64,000 nucleotides of DNA from Auriscalpium vulgare (lineage: Eukaryota > Basidiomycota > Agaricomycetes > Russulales > Auriscalpiaceae): contig JAHBBC010000017.1 of NCBI GenBank assembly GCA_019915015.1, forward strand, positions 248,001-312,000. The letters are read 5' to 3'. Position 1 is the stretch's first letter. Each line of letters opens with the position of its first letter. Positions 1-10,966 of this stretch are shown here, piece by piece. The translations under genes were made by a program, and so were the position numbers. Under the pieces are notes generated by a model. The model saw only the letters and a program-made list of their open reading frames with translations, made no database searches and had not been told where the DNA came from.

Positions 1-721
1 ATCCCAATTCCCGACCTGGAGCTTGCCGATGCGTGGGATCGCTTTCGCGATCCAGTCGGCGAACTCGACTCGCCCTCTGGCGCAGCCCCACCATTGTATG
101 TGTTTCATCCTCATACCGCCGACACTTGTCTTCGAGCTCTGGGTTGTCCTCAATGCTGATGACATGCACTCGTATACCAGGTCCGATGATGCCACCCTCC
201 CGCCGCTCCTTTTCGACGACCTCTTCACTTTCGACCTCGATGATCAGCATGCCCCCAACCAGTCTGCAGCGCAGGCCCTTCTATCCCCACTCCTATTCCC
301 TCGTCACCTTCCGGGTTCAGTCCATACCGACGTAGGATCGAGTGGCGACCTTCGCGGCATCTGCACGGTCGTGCCATCGCCGCCCTCTGCGCAGGACCCG
401 CCGACGCCCGCCCTGCAGGAATTTGCGCCTCCCACCGTCGCTTGTTCCGACAGTCAGCCGTTGATCTGTTCGAACTCTTGCGACTCGCGCTGCATCCGTC
501 TCAACGAATGGCATCTCCACATCACCTCATGTGGCGCCATGAATACTTTCGGCGGCTGGCGCTGTGAGTGCCCCTGCGGTCGCCAGTTCGCGACGCAAAA
601 GTGGCTGGAGGACCATCTCACGAGATGTCCGTTCTCCGACGAGGATCCAGGGTTGCGCCTTGACTATTGGGGTGAGGAAAACACGGAATGGGTCGGCGAG
701 GTAGGCGGATCGAGGAGGTGA
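1..721 (+). CDS. 3' part of a spliced gene with a Cys/His zinc-finger-like C-terminus
   Basis: The gene enters from the left edge. Exon 1 runs to 95, an 85-bp intron (GTATGT donor at 96, branch-like CTGAT, acceptor ATACCAG ending at 180) follows, and the last exon runs 181-721 with a TGA stop. Reading frame 1 of exon 1 joins the second exon in phase, giving an acidic, Pro/Asp-rich stretch across the junction. The C-terminal third has paired cysteines and histidines: a CDSRC pair, then a C-P-C-G-x11-H-x4-C pattern followed by an acidic tail. This resembles a C2HC or degenerate C2H2 zinc finger, so DNA or protein binding is an inference only. The N-terminus lies outside the window and no named family was recognised. 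Confidence 0.65.
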   Translation, partial: SQFPTWSLPMRGIAFAIQSANSTRPLAQPHHCMCFILIPPTLVFELWVVLNADDMHSYTRSDDATLPPLLFDDLFTFDLDDQHAPNQSAAQALLSPLLFPRHLPGSVHTDVGSSGDLRGICTVVPSPPSAQDPPTPALQEFAPPTVACSDSQPLICSNSCDSRCIRLNEWHLHITSCGAMNTFGGWRCECPCGRQFATQKWLEDHLTRCPFSDEDPGLRLDYWGEENTEWVGEVGGSRR

Positions 722-849
722 GCGTATGTCAAGGTGGGTTGTGAGTACTCTGTCAGTACGCTCTCCTAGTCACTGACTTGGCTTTATTAGTATGCACGTA
801 CGGAATATGTCCCCTTATGGAACGAATATGATACATGCCACTAGTCCTG
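722..849. other. Intergenic spacer
   Basis: This short stretch separates the zinc-finger-like gene from the transposon remnant. No gene or repeat was seen in it. Confidence 0.5.
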
Positions 850-883
850 AGTCCGCTTGCATGCATCAGGGAACGCGAAAAAC

Positions 884-1060
884 TCAGGACTGAGACAGCT
901 GTCTCTGCGGCTCATCCGGCGTCACTATTGATGAGTTATCTCGTCCTCGGGTGGGCTTGAGAGGGGAAATGCAGTTGAGAGGCAAGCACCTCTGAGCGCG
1001 CGCGGAAAGAGACGTCGTCTCAGAAAAGAGACAGCCGTTCCTGACTGAGACAGTTTCTCG
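884..1060. repeat. Subterminal repeat cluster, left
   Basis: Several copies of CTGAGACAG-like and AGAGAC-like words occur in both orientations, for example near 889-905, 1008-1030 and 1040-1055. The same words recur at 2340-2480 on the far side of the transposase remnant. Such clusters are candidate transposase-binding sites. Confidence 0.5.
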
Positions 1061-1148
1061 GTCGCGTGTCATACTGACATCGCATCTCACAGCGGCCCAT
1101 TACGTAGCGAGTGCCGATATCGCTGCAGAGGTAGATAAGATGGCCGAA

Positions 1149-2201
1149 TCATACAAATAAATACATATGGTGATCAGAGAAGGAGTTAAGATAGAATGTA
1201 CTACTAGTATCGCACTGCTCGAGAACGTCCCGAGACACCCAACTACGATCCGCACAAGAGCCAAAGGCAGGAATCAAGTGACAGCTACGGTAGATGCGGT
1301 CTATAGGAATGACGACGGCTCGCCGTTGCATGGCAAGCAGCGATCGCGAGACTTTGTAGAGCTTGCTGTACCGCTCAGGCGCAGGGGTAAACGGTGTGAA
1401 CAGCTCGAGGTATGCAAGATGTGTTTCCTTGAGCGCGCTGGCACGCGGCCGTAGTGCTTGGATATCAGCAGGCAATTCGAAGATTGCTCGAACTTGTCCA
1501 ATTCAAGATATCCTTGGGCGGCGTGTCAGCGAGCCTTCGAGATAGATGAAGCAACGACTTACACGTACCTTCTAGGCCCAGACTTCCGACAACATCCATG
1601 TTCTCCGCATATAGCACCGTGCTAAACATCGAGCCCCGTGTCGTCCGTGTGCCGGGCACCGCATAAGTATACGACATCCTGTAGAACATTGGAATCGAGT
1701 CCTCGAAGCGACGACAGTGTCCGCTTGAATTGAGTATACAGTGCGTAGAGCGATCCAGGAAGGGCCTGCAGGGCACGTTGGTCAAGCTCGGGCTGCTCAG
1801 CACACAAGAATGTATTCAAAGCTTGCTCTAAATTGGTTGCACCAGTCGTCTCTTCGATATCGGGAATGGAGCGATAACCAAGAGCTGGCTGCTTGCGGAT
1901 GCTGTATGAGCCAAACAAACGTGTCTACAAGCCGAAGTAAGAACATGCACAATGGATAAGCGGCTCAGGACATACCTTCACGACGCAGTCATCTTCAGCA
2001 GTAACTTCACCCTCGTGGATAGAGCCCAGCGCCTCCGCATCAGCTTCAGTCCGCTCCGTGAGGGGGTGGCCTTGAGGAGTCGAGGTCGAAACCAAGTGTA
2101 CGTGCACATGAGGTTCGCTGGGAGTGTTTGACGAAGCTGAGGCGGCGTGCGCTTGCGGAGGAAAATCCCATTCGAGTTCGCTGTCTTCAGCGCCTTCGCC
2201 T
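1149..2201 (-). pseudogene. Plavaka-type transposase, C-terminal fragment
   Basis: Minus-strand exons can be joined: about 2201-1975, then a 50-bp intron (GTATGT donor), then 1924 to 1569, a 76-bp intron (GTACGT donor, CAAG acceptor), and 1492-1149. The last exon carries IDRIYRSCHLIPAFG followed by a D-R-S-W, L-E-Q-C, F-Y-L-N and H-H series. From knowledge of the family this is the usual C-terminal signature of agaricomycete Plavaka/KDZ-like transposases. Between about 1620 and 1680 the reading frame changes without an obvious intron, so the copy is probably frameshifted. The catalytic core is absent because nothing recognisable continues upstream of 2201. The first intron acceptor (AAGTAG ending at about 2202) suggests that the original gene was longer. 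Confidence 0.6.
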
Positions 2202-2339
2202 ACTTATCGTTTGTAATTCCAAACCACTTAATACTTATCAATACTTCTTAATGCCCATATCACACAATCTCATCGTGTTTCTCCTCCGTGCGGGATTGGC
2301 TCGGTGTGGTTGGGGACGGAGGCTGCTGGCTCGTTACAG

Positions 2340-2480
2340 AGACGCGGGTCTCTTGACTGAGACAGCTCTCTCTTATATGGTCATTTCGGATCTAGCCGTC
2401 TCGGCACTGGCCCGAAATCTCGTCATCTCAGTCGGCTCTGTCAGGACCTATCCCGCTGTCACTGAGACGTTTGCTTTTTC
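2340..2480. repeat. Subterminal repeat cluster, right
   Basis: The stretch contains GGTCTCTTGACTGAGACAGC, CATCTCAGTCGG and CACTGAGACG words that match those at 884-1060. It marks the other end of the Plavaka-type remnant. Confidence 0.5.
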
Positions 2481-2510
2481 TGATGTGCAGCACGGAGGGT
2501 GTAATAATAT

Positions 2511-3363
2511 CTGAGAACCACGACGGGGGACCAGGTCAGCATATTAACGGCGTCACCTGACGGGGTGAGTCTTATGACCAAGTGCGGCCACCATGACATC
2601 TATACTTGAAATTGACGTACTGTGAACACCTCAGACTCTATGATGTGCCCTGGTGATGCGCTCGCACCGCCCCCGACAGCGAGGTATACGCCGCGTATCT
2701 AGAAAAGGCTATTGATCTTGCTGACCGACGTCTTCGGTCCAGGCGCACTTAGACCGCCTAGGATCGACTTTGTGGTGCACAACAATAAGGCAGCCTTCTA
2801 TCGAAGCCGCTGGTGGTGATACTAGTGTCTATCTGCGCGAATGCGGATGCTCCGTCTGCCTGCGTCTGCGCTCCGGCCTAATTAAGCAAGATGAAAGGCG
2901 GTCAAACATTCCCAGTCAGTAGCTTGTTGTTGTCGAACCATAGACGTGCAATTATTAGGGATGTCACAGCAAAATTAAAGCGGTGTATGCCTTGTAGCGT
3001 TCAGCGCTTCACCGCACGTGGACAATTGAGGGCCCAACTTACGACACGCAAGCCGCTCAGTGCATCGACCGCGCACGCGCTTGATTTGCCCTGCTAGGAG
3101 AATGTGCCATATGGGGGGATGCGACGGGCTTTTGGCTGTGCCGGCGCTTCGACCAGAGAGTGCCAGGGGGGGTCCATCGAGCGCGGCTTCTAAGTTCTTA
3201 CTACCAAAGTCCTCCCAGCCACGTTCTGTGGACCAGAGGGGACGCCGCTAATGACGTTGGACCGAGTAAATTCGCGTGCGCCACTTATATGCTGAACAAA
3301 GAACACAGGTTTCCGTCCGCTATATGGTGCAGTGCCGAGTTATTTGTCGCTCTCCCCCCTCCC
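2511..3363. other. Intergenic, no gene recognised
   Basis: Only short unrelated open frames occur here. A pyrimidine-rich tract just before 3364 may belong to the promoter or leader of the next gene. Confidence 0.5.
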
Positions 3364-4170
3364 ATGGATACCCGCCAGTCGCTCGACAATTCGTCTCCTC
3401 CACCCCACGAGGATTTAATCAGGTCTGGTGGCGGGCTCAACTCCGGAGTTTTGATTGAGATTTCTCCGGAGAACACGTTGGGACTATGCTTCGTGATGCC
3501 GCCGCCACCCGCTTCGCCATCGACGCCTCCAGCGCCACCCACGCCCGTGATCCCGCCACCATCCCCAACACCCGACGCTTTCTCTTATACATGCCTTAGG
3601 TATCCGAGGGACGTCGCGGCTGCCTCTCTTCCCCTCCCTGAATACGACGGCATCACCTTGGAGGCCGTTGTCGATGGGCCACGCCACGTCCCGTGAGTAT
3701 ATTCGCTGTGCTCCGTATGTCACTACAAATAAGCTCAATCTCGTGTACCGCCTCGCAGCTCTTCTGCCGCTCTATACCAGCATGAGCTGCTCTCCGACAG
3801 CCTCGCGCCATACGGTGTCCATTTGACGACCCTCGATGCTTTCCATGTGGAGGCTGTCCGTGTTCCTAGCGGGCCCCCCATCTCGAACATACACCTTCCG
3901 CTGCATACTTCAAGTCCCTCTCCGTCGACTTTTTTTCCTCGGGGCCAAGTTGACCTCAGCACTTCATTCCACGCGAATCTGATGGACGGCCGCCCGACGC
4001 GGGCGCGTAGCGAGTCACGTGAACACATTCCGTTCCCGGCGTCTTCGGGACCGTCGGTCTCGCCTTCCCCAACATCATCAACCGCAACCACCTCCTCCAC
4101 GCTATTCCAACCCACCTCATTCCCTACGTTCCATTCCAGGTGTGCGTATCTCTACGAATACCGATGGTGA
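3364..4170 (+). CDS. Two-exon Pro/Ser-rich protein of unknown function
   Basis: Exon 1 is 3364-3692 and exon 2 is 3759-4170. The intron has a GTGAGT donor at 3693 and a CGCAG acceptor ending at 3758, and the codon split across it rejoins in frame. The ATG at 3364 was chosen because it follows a pyrimidine-rich leader and opens the frame that continues to the intron. The product would be about 246 residues. Its middle holds a proline-rich run (residues about 40-65, PPPPASPSTPP type), followed by a more globular stretch around the splice junction and a long Ser/Thr/Pro-rich tail. No signal peptide, membrane segment or known domain was recognised. A further 3' intron beginning near 4139 is possible. 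A role cannot be assigned. Confidence 0.5.
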
Positions 4171-4858
4171 AGAAGGGCGAATCGCGAGGGAGGACGACTG
4201 CGGAATGTCATTTTTATCATGTGTGTTACTAGTGCGTTGTCACATCTCTCTCTCTGTTTCCTCGACTCATGCACGCCCCCGATACAGTGTTATATATCCC
4301 TCATCTGTATAGAAGAACCTCGATACTGTCTTTGTCGCACTACCAAGGTGCCTTATTTGACCTGTATTTTATTCAACCCACGTCTATGACATCACCGCTC
4401 AACCCCGTTCTACCTCTGTGACTTCCTCCCCATGCGCCTGCTTTCAGGATTCGATCCGGCCCGCCACATGCACCTCCAGGTCTGGTACTCACGAAGCAAC
4501 ATCGCTGCGAACGCGCCTACGTCATGGTGTCGCAATTGGCGTCGCAGTTAAAGCACTGATCGTTGGACGAGCAGGCAGAGGCGCTGAGCAAGCTTCGTGT
4601 GGGCCGCCGTGGGCGCTCAGGTGCGTGGTTTGGTGGTGCCGTGTCGTTCGAGCCTGATAAGGTTCTATGTCTTGAACCAGCGTTATCAACGTCAAAGGCG
4701 CCGACAAGCTGTGCACATTTCACTGTGCGTGTCAACCGCTGTCTTGCTGTCTTGCTGTAACTTAAATGTCAATCGATGGCGATGTCCTACGCTTCCCATT
4801 AAAATGTCACCCAAGCAAGGCGCAAACGGATCGCACTTGCCCATCCTCCTCCTTCGCC
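4171..4858. other. Intergenic or 5' region of the next gene
   Basis: No convincing gene was seen. The paralogue at 62033-63712 has an N-terminal hydrophobic leader, but no equivalent leader was recognised here, so the 5' end of the next gene may be missing or may lie in an unrecognised upstream exon. Confidence 0.4.
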
Positions 4859-6260
4859 ATGCCCACCAGGGCTTGCGCTGACATCAACTCCTGCAGGACT
4901 CTGCCGAACATCGTGCTTAGCTGCTTGGCCACTATCTTTGCCTGCGCCTGGACTGCGGTCCACCGGAACATCGCACGGCCCTCCCGCGACTGGCGCTCGC
5001 GGCTCTTGAACTTAGTGGACATGGCGAAAGTCGTCTTCGTGACGCTTCTCGTGCCAGAGTGGGTCCTAGAGTGGGCGATTCGCCAGAACCTGAACGCCTG
5101 TCACATCGCCAGGGCTTTGACGACCGCCCGCGGCGCTGCAAAAGACGCTTGGATGAAGAAGAGGCGATTGACGGTGTGGCCAACCGATGCAAAGAGTACG
5201 TCGCGCAGCAGATTTCCCTGCGGACGAAAACCCAGATTCATTGGCGGTCTTCAGCAGTATCTGTAGAAGACAATGGTCTCACGTTGTCCGAAATTGAGTT
5301 GGACGAGGTTAGCCGCTTGTCCGCAGGTGAGTACGCGCTATCCACGATGATGTTATGCCGTGTCGTTCTTAGCTTTGTGCACTCTAGAATGGACGATACG
5401 GCATGGTTTCTTCATAATCATGGGCGGATTTCACTTCTACGAGGGTGGAAAGCCCGTCCATCCACTCGACTGGTGGACCGTCTTCGACCTCGTAAAGGCA
5501 GGAGATCTCATTCTGCCCGCGGAAGAAGATATCCAGGCGCTAGGGCAGGCCGACGCGCTGTCGAAGGGCCTCGCCGTCCTTCAGACCATGTGGTTCGTTG
5601 TGCAGTGTATTGCGCGGCGAGCGGCAGGGCTTCCGATCACGCAGCTCGAGGTCGTGACGCTCGCGTACACGACCATCACGTTCGCGATGTACGTGGCGTG
5701 GTGGAGCAAGCCGCTCAACGGCGGCGGCCGTATCCACTTCGTTGGTAAGCTCCCCGCCCGACGGAAGGGGAGACCCCAAGACGGGTGGGTTCATTTGGTG
5801 AACCTGGTGATAGGAGATCAAGACTACGAAGTCGATATGAGGTCAGCCTCGTGCGTCCCAGCATTCTTTGGAGGGCCGACAGGCAACGAGCACATCCATG
5901 CCGATGCCGTGTCTCTTTTCATGGCGATGTTTCGGAGCCATACATTCTGCCGCATGGCGTTATGCGTTTCCTTCTCTAACAGAAGCGATCGTCTGGCGTG
6001 TTTCCTCGGCGACAATTACAGCCCTTCCCGGTCTGTTGTGCCTTTACCTTCTGTGGGAGTTGTCGCCTTGCGGTGACTCCCATAGAGTCTACTTCGCGAA
6101 TAGAAACACTGTCTTCATGCTATTCACGATTCCCTTTGGTGCAGTCTATGTGCTCACTCGACTTATTCTTCTGACACTAGCATTCACTACACTACGGTCC
6201 CTTCCTTTTGCGGCGTATCGATCCATCCCGTGGGCCCAGATCATTCCCCACTTGTCGTAG
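4859..6260 (+). pseudogene. Agaricomycete multi-membrane protein, one frameshift
   Basis: Exons are about 4859-5195, 5255-5326 and 5388-6260, with GTACGT and GTGAGT donors, and phase is kept at both junctions. The product has hydrophobic segments, the blocks FACAWTAVHRNIARP, VPEWVLEWAIRQ, EWTIRHGFFIIMGGF and DALSKGLAVLQTMW, and a C-terminal membrane block ending IPHLS. This pattern is known from a large, functionally uncharacterised integral membrane family expanded in Agaricomycetes. A paralogue on the minus strand at 62033-63712 shares all blocks up to the stop codon. Exon 3 changes frame at a TTT run at 5930-5932: removing one T would restore alignment to the paralogue. The break is either a real mutation or a sequence error. 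The ATG at 4859 is a provisional start, because the hydrophobic leader of the paralogue is not seen. Confidence 0.7.
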
Positions 6261-6716
6261 GCAAATTGAATGATACGCGTGTTGTGCAGCTCATACACTC
6301 GCTCATGCTTTGCTATATTACTCTATGATTCGGAATACTTACAGTTGTCAGCCTCGGCACCGTGGGAATCTGCCTGATCTCCTTTGAACTGTCGAGTCGG
6401 CGACACATAGCCCTTGTGGCTACTACTAGTAACCACGGTACAACCGTGTGTCGTCCTTTGCAGTTCCCTTCGAGCACTTTGCTCGAGCTTTGTAGCCGCG
6501 ACGCCATCAAAGCTCTGCTTGATCGTCAGTGACCTCGCCGCATACACAAATCAACCACAGTGCACACGCACCTCTTCCTCAAGGAACAGATTCGTAGCAA
6601 GGTCAAATAAAGGAGCAAAAGGTGCGTAGATCAACGCGGTGGACAACTCCACTGTACGCTCATTCATATTGATACTCATCAGCGCATCTCGAGTCGCATC
6701 TCGAGTCTTGACTCTT
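6261..6716. other. Intergenic, original left flank of the LINE
   Basis: No gene was recognised. The last bases before the poly(T) read ...GTCTTGACTCTTTC. A GACTCT word also occurs at the far LINE junction near 15965, so it is a possible short target duplication, but it is too short to be convincing. Confidence 0.35.
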
Positions 6717-6718
6717 TC

Positions 6719-6743
6719 TTTTTTTTTTTTTTTTTTTTTTTTT
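6719..6743 (-). repeat. Poly(A) tail of the LINE (poly(T) on the plus strand)
   Basis: Twenty-five consecutive T mark the 3' terminus of the minus-strand LINE and show that it arrived by target-primed reverse transcription. Confidence 0.85.
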
Positions 6744-6950
6744 GGACAAGCGATATGGTTATTCAGGTGCTAACTACCCGTCGCAAAGTGCTATGGGGGT
6801 ACGAAGTATTACTATACCTATGGTAGAGCAATATTATCTCCTATACCGTTAGTTCCTTCCAACCCGCTAAAGCAGACCCGAGGGTCCGTCCGAGGAAAAA
6901 TGCATTTACACACGCTGTGTGGGACTCAGTACACCGCCCGCTCACATCCG

Positions 6951-9900
6951 TTAAATAGGGGGCCTGGGCGGGACAATACCCACTAAAACCTCTTTTGCTT
7001 TCGCCCATTCGAAGGGGAGGAAACATTCGTCCTTCAAGGTTCCCTTCCATGTGTCTTCCACGTTCTGGTAGTTACTTTCTGTTCGGATGATGTTCCGTGC
7101 TGCGATCTGGTCTATTACGAGTCTGTCATTGATGGCCTGATGCCATCTCCGCGTGATGGAGGTGGCGGTGTGCGTGCGGCCCCCGATTTGTCTTTCGCAT
7201 CGGAGCCGCCAGATTAGGTGAGCCGATTCGGATATGATGATTTTCAGCAGGCGCGTGGCTCCCGGGTCGCGCTTGTTTTCTTGTTCCTCTTCCTCTTCCC
7301 TCTCGTGCCCAGGTTTCCTTACTTCGAGGTTCCCACACGCTAGGACTATCCCAAGTGAGAGGTGTGGCCAGGTTTCGTCTCCGTGTGGCCATAGGTCTTT
7401 TGCTAACTTCCATATGATATTTTGCGGCCCAGATTCGCACTCGAAGAGTATATGCGCTAGTGACTCAACGGGGTCGTCGCACACTTCGCATCGGGCCTTT
7501 TCGTAGTCATGGATTTTTGCCCAGAAATCCCCTAGTTTGTAGCTGTTGTGGTATGCACGGAGTAAGAAGGTCCGTATCGGTCGTCTTATATCTCGGTGCG
7601 TGATGCCTTTCCATAGTGCGGAGTCCGTTTCTAAGTGACCTGTGAAAGCTTCCAGGGCGTCTCGCGCAAGATTCAGTTGCGCTGGTGGGCCCGTTCTCTT
7701 GTCTTGGGCGGCTCGTGCTCGAATGCCGTGGTAGGCAATGGTCTGCGTAAGGGTGGCCAGTTTCGCGCCGGTGAGGTTCCATTCCGGCTTGATGCTTAGG
7801 TCGAGCTCGGTTGGGGCCTCCTTGTGTGCCCCCTGGTCGGCTTGTTCATCCGCTCCTTCGTTCCCGGGCTCCCCGCTGTGTCCCTTGACCCACTCAAACC
7901 ATGTTGGTGCGGATCGTCTCCGAAGTAGGTCTAGGGCCTTTTTAAACAGATCTTTGTTGCTTATTTTGATCCAACCATTGTCTTCCCAGGTTTGGAAACG
8001 TTCGGTGAGTCCTTTTTTAACGTACTCTGAGTCTGTTTTGAAGTGTATTGGTCTAAAATTGTCGAGGCGCGTGAGCGCCAGTATGATCGCTGCGAGTTCA
8101 CCGGTCTGGTTCGTCTTTGCGTTGCCCCCTATCCGGGCAGCCACATTCAGCGGGTTGTTCTCGCTCACCCATACCCCGCTGCCACACCGTGAGTTTAGTT
8201 TTCCGTTGTTCATGCACGATCCGTCCGTGTATACCACTAAAGTGTCGTCTTGGTGATTCAGGCCACGTGGGGCTCGCGTCAACCGGTGCGCTGGAATGGG
8301 GGCTGTGACTTCAGGGTCCGTGAAGACTCTGAAGCAGTCCGCTAGGGATTTTGATGCCGTTACTGTCGGGTTGAACAGGACCGCGGCCGTCTTGTTTTCC
8401 ATCGCCCTTATGTTCTTATCGCGGCGTCTTTTGGTGAGTGTCAGGCCGTCTCCAGGTGACGCCGTCGCTAAGCTTGTCTTTGGGTTCATTCTCTGTAGGA
8501 TGTCCCGTGCTTCTTGTGCACATTTGTGCGGGTTTGGGCAACCCTTTTGGGTGTCCGTTTTGCACGGTGCACACGCACATCGAGCTATGTGGTAGTGGGG
8601 GCGTCTCGGTCTGTTGGGTAGGAGCCGTTCTGCCATTTTTTCCAGGTCTTTCACCGTCTGCACCTTATGATTGTACAGCAGGCATTTCGATTTAACAGCT
8701 ATCGGCTTAGGCTTGGCAGTCCCAAGGTGGTACCAGGCCGGGAGTTGTCTTTTGAGGTCTGTGGAGAGCTTGAGTACTGCAAATTGTGTGTTATATTTTT
8801 TCGCTGTTTTCAGCATTCTTACAATTTCTCCTGGTAGTCTCGTTTCATCCGTCCTTCCCCGGAGCGGGGGCGTCCATGTCTGTAGGAAGGTGTTTAGGTG
8901 CGCCACGGTGTGTACATTGCCGAGCGTCCTTTTTATCAGGTCGTCCGTCAGGTATGCCCAGGCTGGGCGAGATTCGGTCAGGTCGAGGTACTCCTTCAGC
9001 CACATAAGTTCGATGGCTTCATTTCTGGCTTGGATATCGAGGAGATCTATTCCTCCTTGTTCCTTTGGGCGGTACAGGTGTTCCAGGTCGATCGGCGCTG
9101 CTCGTGTGTCTGCCGACCATATGAAATTCTTTATCAACTTTATCAATGCCTCTTCAATGTGTTTTGGCATTCCCTGTGCTTTTGCGAGGAACTGTGAGCA
9201 TCCCCCTGCGAACATCTGCACTACGTGTTTCTTCGCCATGATTGACGGGAAGGTTTGTTTCCAGCGTGTTAGGTGTTCATTTATTTTGTCTAGTATCGGG
9301 CCCCATGGGATGGCGTCGTCGGCGTCGTTGCCAACCCATGTACCGAGGTATCGTGCAGAGTGCCCGTCCTCAGTGATCTTTATCGCTTCTCCTATGGGTA
9401 CGTCATTTTCATTTAATTTTCGTGTGGCTATTACGGTGGCGCGGTGTTCCGGGGTTCCTATTGGTATGATTTCTGTTTTGAGTATATTGAATTTCGCCCC
9501 GGATGCGGCGCACCAGCGCGAGAGGATTTCGGTGACGTCCTCGTATTTGTCTTCAGCTGATAGGTACAGTAGAGTGTCGTCTGCGAAAAGGTTAATGACT
9601 ACTTTGTCTAGTATGCCCGGGATCCGGAAGCCCTTCACCTTTTGCGCTCGCCTGAACATGCAGGCGAGCGGTTCTATTGCCAGGTTAAACAGTAGGCAGG
9701 ACAGTGGGTCGCCTTGTCGGACGCCTCGAGTTATATGTATGTCGTCGCTGAAATGACCGTTGATGTTGACCTTTGTATATGCATGTTTGTACAGGGATTT
9801 TACCGTTTTAATGAACGTGTCCGGTAGTCGGAATCTCTCAAGGACCTTCCAAAGGTATTCATGTTTGATTTTATCATATGCTTTTTCCTGATCTAACGCC

Positions 9901-10687
9901 ATGATTACTCCGTTCTTGCTTGTTGCTTCCGCATAGTGTATCATCGTTTGGGCCAGCCGTATGTGGTTAAAGATTGAGCGTCCCGGTATGAAGCCCGCTT
10001 GGTCTTTGTGGACCATGGGGCCCACTTCTCGGCCTAGATTGACTGCCAGAGCTTTGGTGAGTAGTTTGTAGTCCGTGTTAAGTAGTGTGATAGGGCGGTA
10101 GTTCGCGATTTCTGAGCGTTCCCCTTTCTTGTAGATCGGGCACATCCACCCTTCAGCAAAATCAGACTCCGGGTCGACTCCGTGTCTCTGGATGTCTTGG
10201 AGAACGGTGGTGAGTGTGCCTACAACGTCGAAACTAGGTTTGCCATTCTTTTCCTGTTCTACGTGGATTTCGTGGAGTTTTTTCCAGAGTTCATAAGGGC
10301 AACCGTCGAGTCCGGTGGCGGAGCCTGTTTTTGATTTTTTCAGTGCGTCCAGGACGTCTCCGTATGATACTAGACCCTTCAGTGCAGAGTTTTCTGTTTG
10401 CGGGAGTTGCTGCTCCGGTGGGATGGATTCTATGACATCCTTCTCATTTTCCTTCGCTTGTTCTTCTGTCTGTTGCCTCTCTGATGGTGCGTTCTGTAGG
10501 TCTCTATGGTATCGCGCGGCCATTTGCGCCATCTCTACCGAGCTCGTTTCGTAGCTAGGGGGCGGTTGTGTTCCCCCTGGTCCTTGGATCTCCTGTGGTG
10601 CCGGTTTCCTGAGGCGGCAAATTATATCCCTTGGCTTCGCTTCTTTGTTCGCCGCAGACCAGAATTTCCCTACTTGGTCTCCCTTTA
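6951..10687 (-). CDS. LINE polyprotein, reverse transcriptase and RNase H portion
   Basis: About 1,245 codons are open. Reading from the N-terminal side there is a helical linker, then a reverse transcriptase with YRPITLLNTDYK, the block FIPGRSIFNHI, GVRQGDPLSCLLFNL and the catalytic box LFADDTLLY. A Cys-rich segment follows (RCACAPCK...GCPNPHKC). After it comes an RNase H with VYTDGSCMNNG, GELAAI, KTDSEYV and the late acidic site in GNEGADEQAD. The C-terminus has CEVCDDPVESLAHILFEC, a C-x2-C-x7-H-x4-C knuckle. All RNase H acidic residues are visible. The upstream coding part continues at 15304-15985 across the Copia insertion, so this copy cannot make a full protein. One amino-acid difference (Leu versus Phe) separates it from copy 2 in the shared part. 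Confidence 0.85.
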
Positions 10688-10885
10688 TGTTGTAGTTAGT
10701 GGGAGAAGCCACTCGGCGACTCCCGAACATACTAGATTAGATTACTAAGTACAGTAGATAAGCGAATTCCTAGTCATAGGAATATTCCAGTAGTCTTGTA
10801 CTTAGGTATAAAGGCTCGCGTTCAAGAGCCGGAATAAATCAATCTTATTCTCTATTTTACTCGCTCTCTACTTGTTTATTCTACA
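10688..10885 (+). repeat. Copia 5' LTR
   Basis: This is a 198-bp direct repeat with TG...CA ends. It holds a TATAAA box at 10807-10812 and an AATAAA signal at 10833-10838, only about 20 bp apart, which implies a very short R region. Confidence 0.95.
10807..10838 (+). promoter_or_regulatory. TATA box and AATAAA signal in the Copia LTR
   Basis: TATAAA at 10807 and AATAAA at 10833 lie in the expected order for LTR transcription start and 3' processing. The same pair recurs in the 3' LTR at about 15220 and 15246. Confidence 0.6.
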
Positions 10886-10902
10886 GGTTATGGGCCCTGC
10901 CC
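10886..10902 (+). other. Copia primer-binding site, initiator-tRNA-Met type
   Basis: Directly after the LTR the sequence GGTTATGGGCCCTGCCC is nearly complementary to the anticodon-loop side of eukaryotic initiator tRNA-Met (an internal CUCAUAACC segment). This suggests priming from a tRNA fragment, as known for Copia itself and related elements. It is an inference from complementarity only. Confidence 0.5.
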
Positions 10903-10966
10903 TTAACTGATCACATACAGTCACTATCTACCAGCCCTATCTATCACCCCCGAAATCTTCCCACCC

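Larger units (their letters stand above)
850..2510 (-). mobile_element. Internally deleted Plavaka-type (CACTA-related) DNA transposon remnant
   Basis: A minus-strand transposase C-terminus (1149-2201) sits between two clusters of a short motif of the form CTGAGACAG / AAGAGAC. One cluster is at about 884-1060 and the other at about 2340-2480. Dense subterminal repeats flanking a transposase are typical of CACTA-like elements such as Plavaka, which are common in Agaricomycetes. Only the last few hundred codons of transposase remain, so the element is non-autonomous. The exact terminal inverted repeats and target duplication could not be fixed by eye, so the outer limits are approximate. Confidence 0.5.

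Noticed and set aside
8671..9756. Plus-strand open frame of 361 codons
   Set aside because: It lies entirely antisense to the LINE reverse transcriptase and has no domain of its own.
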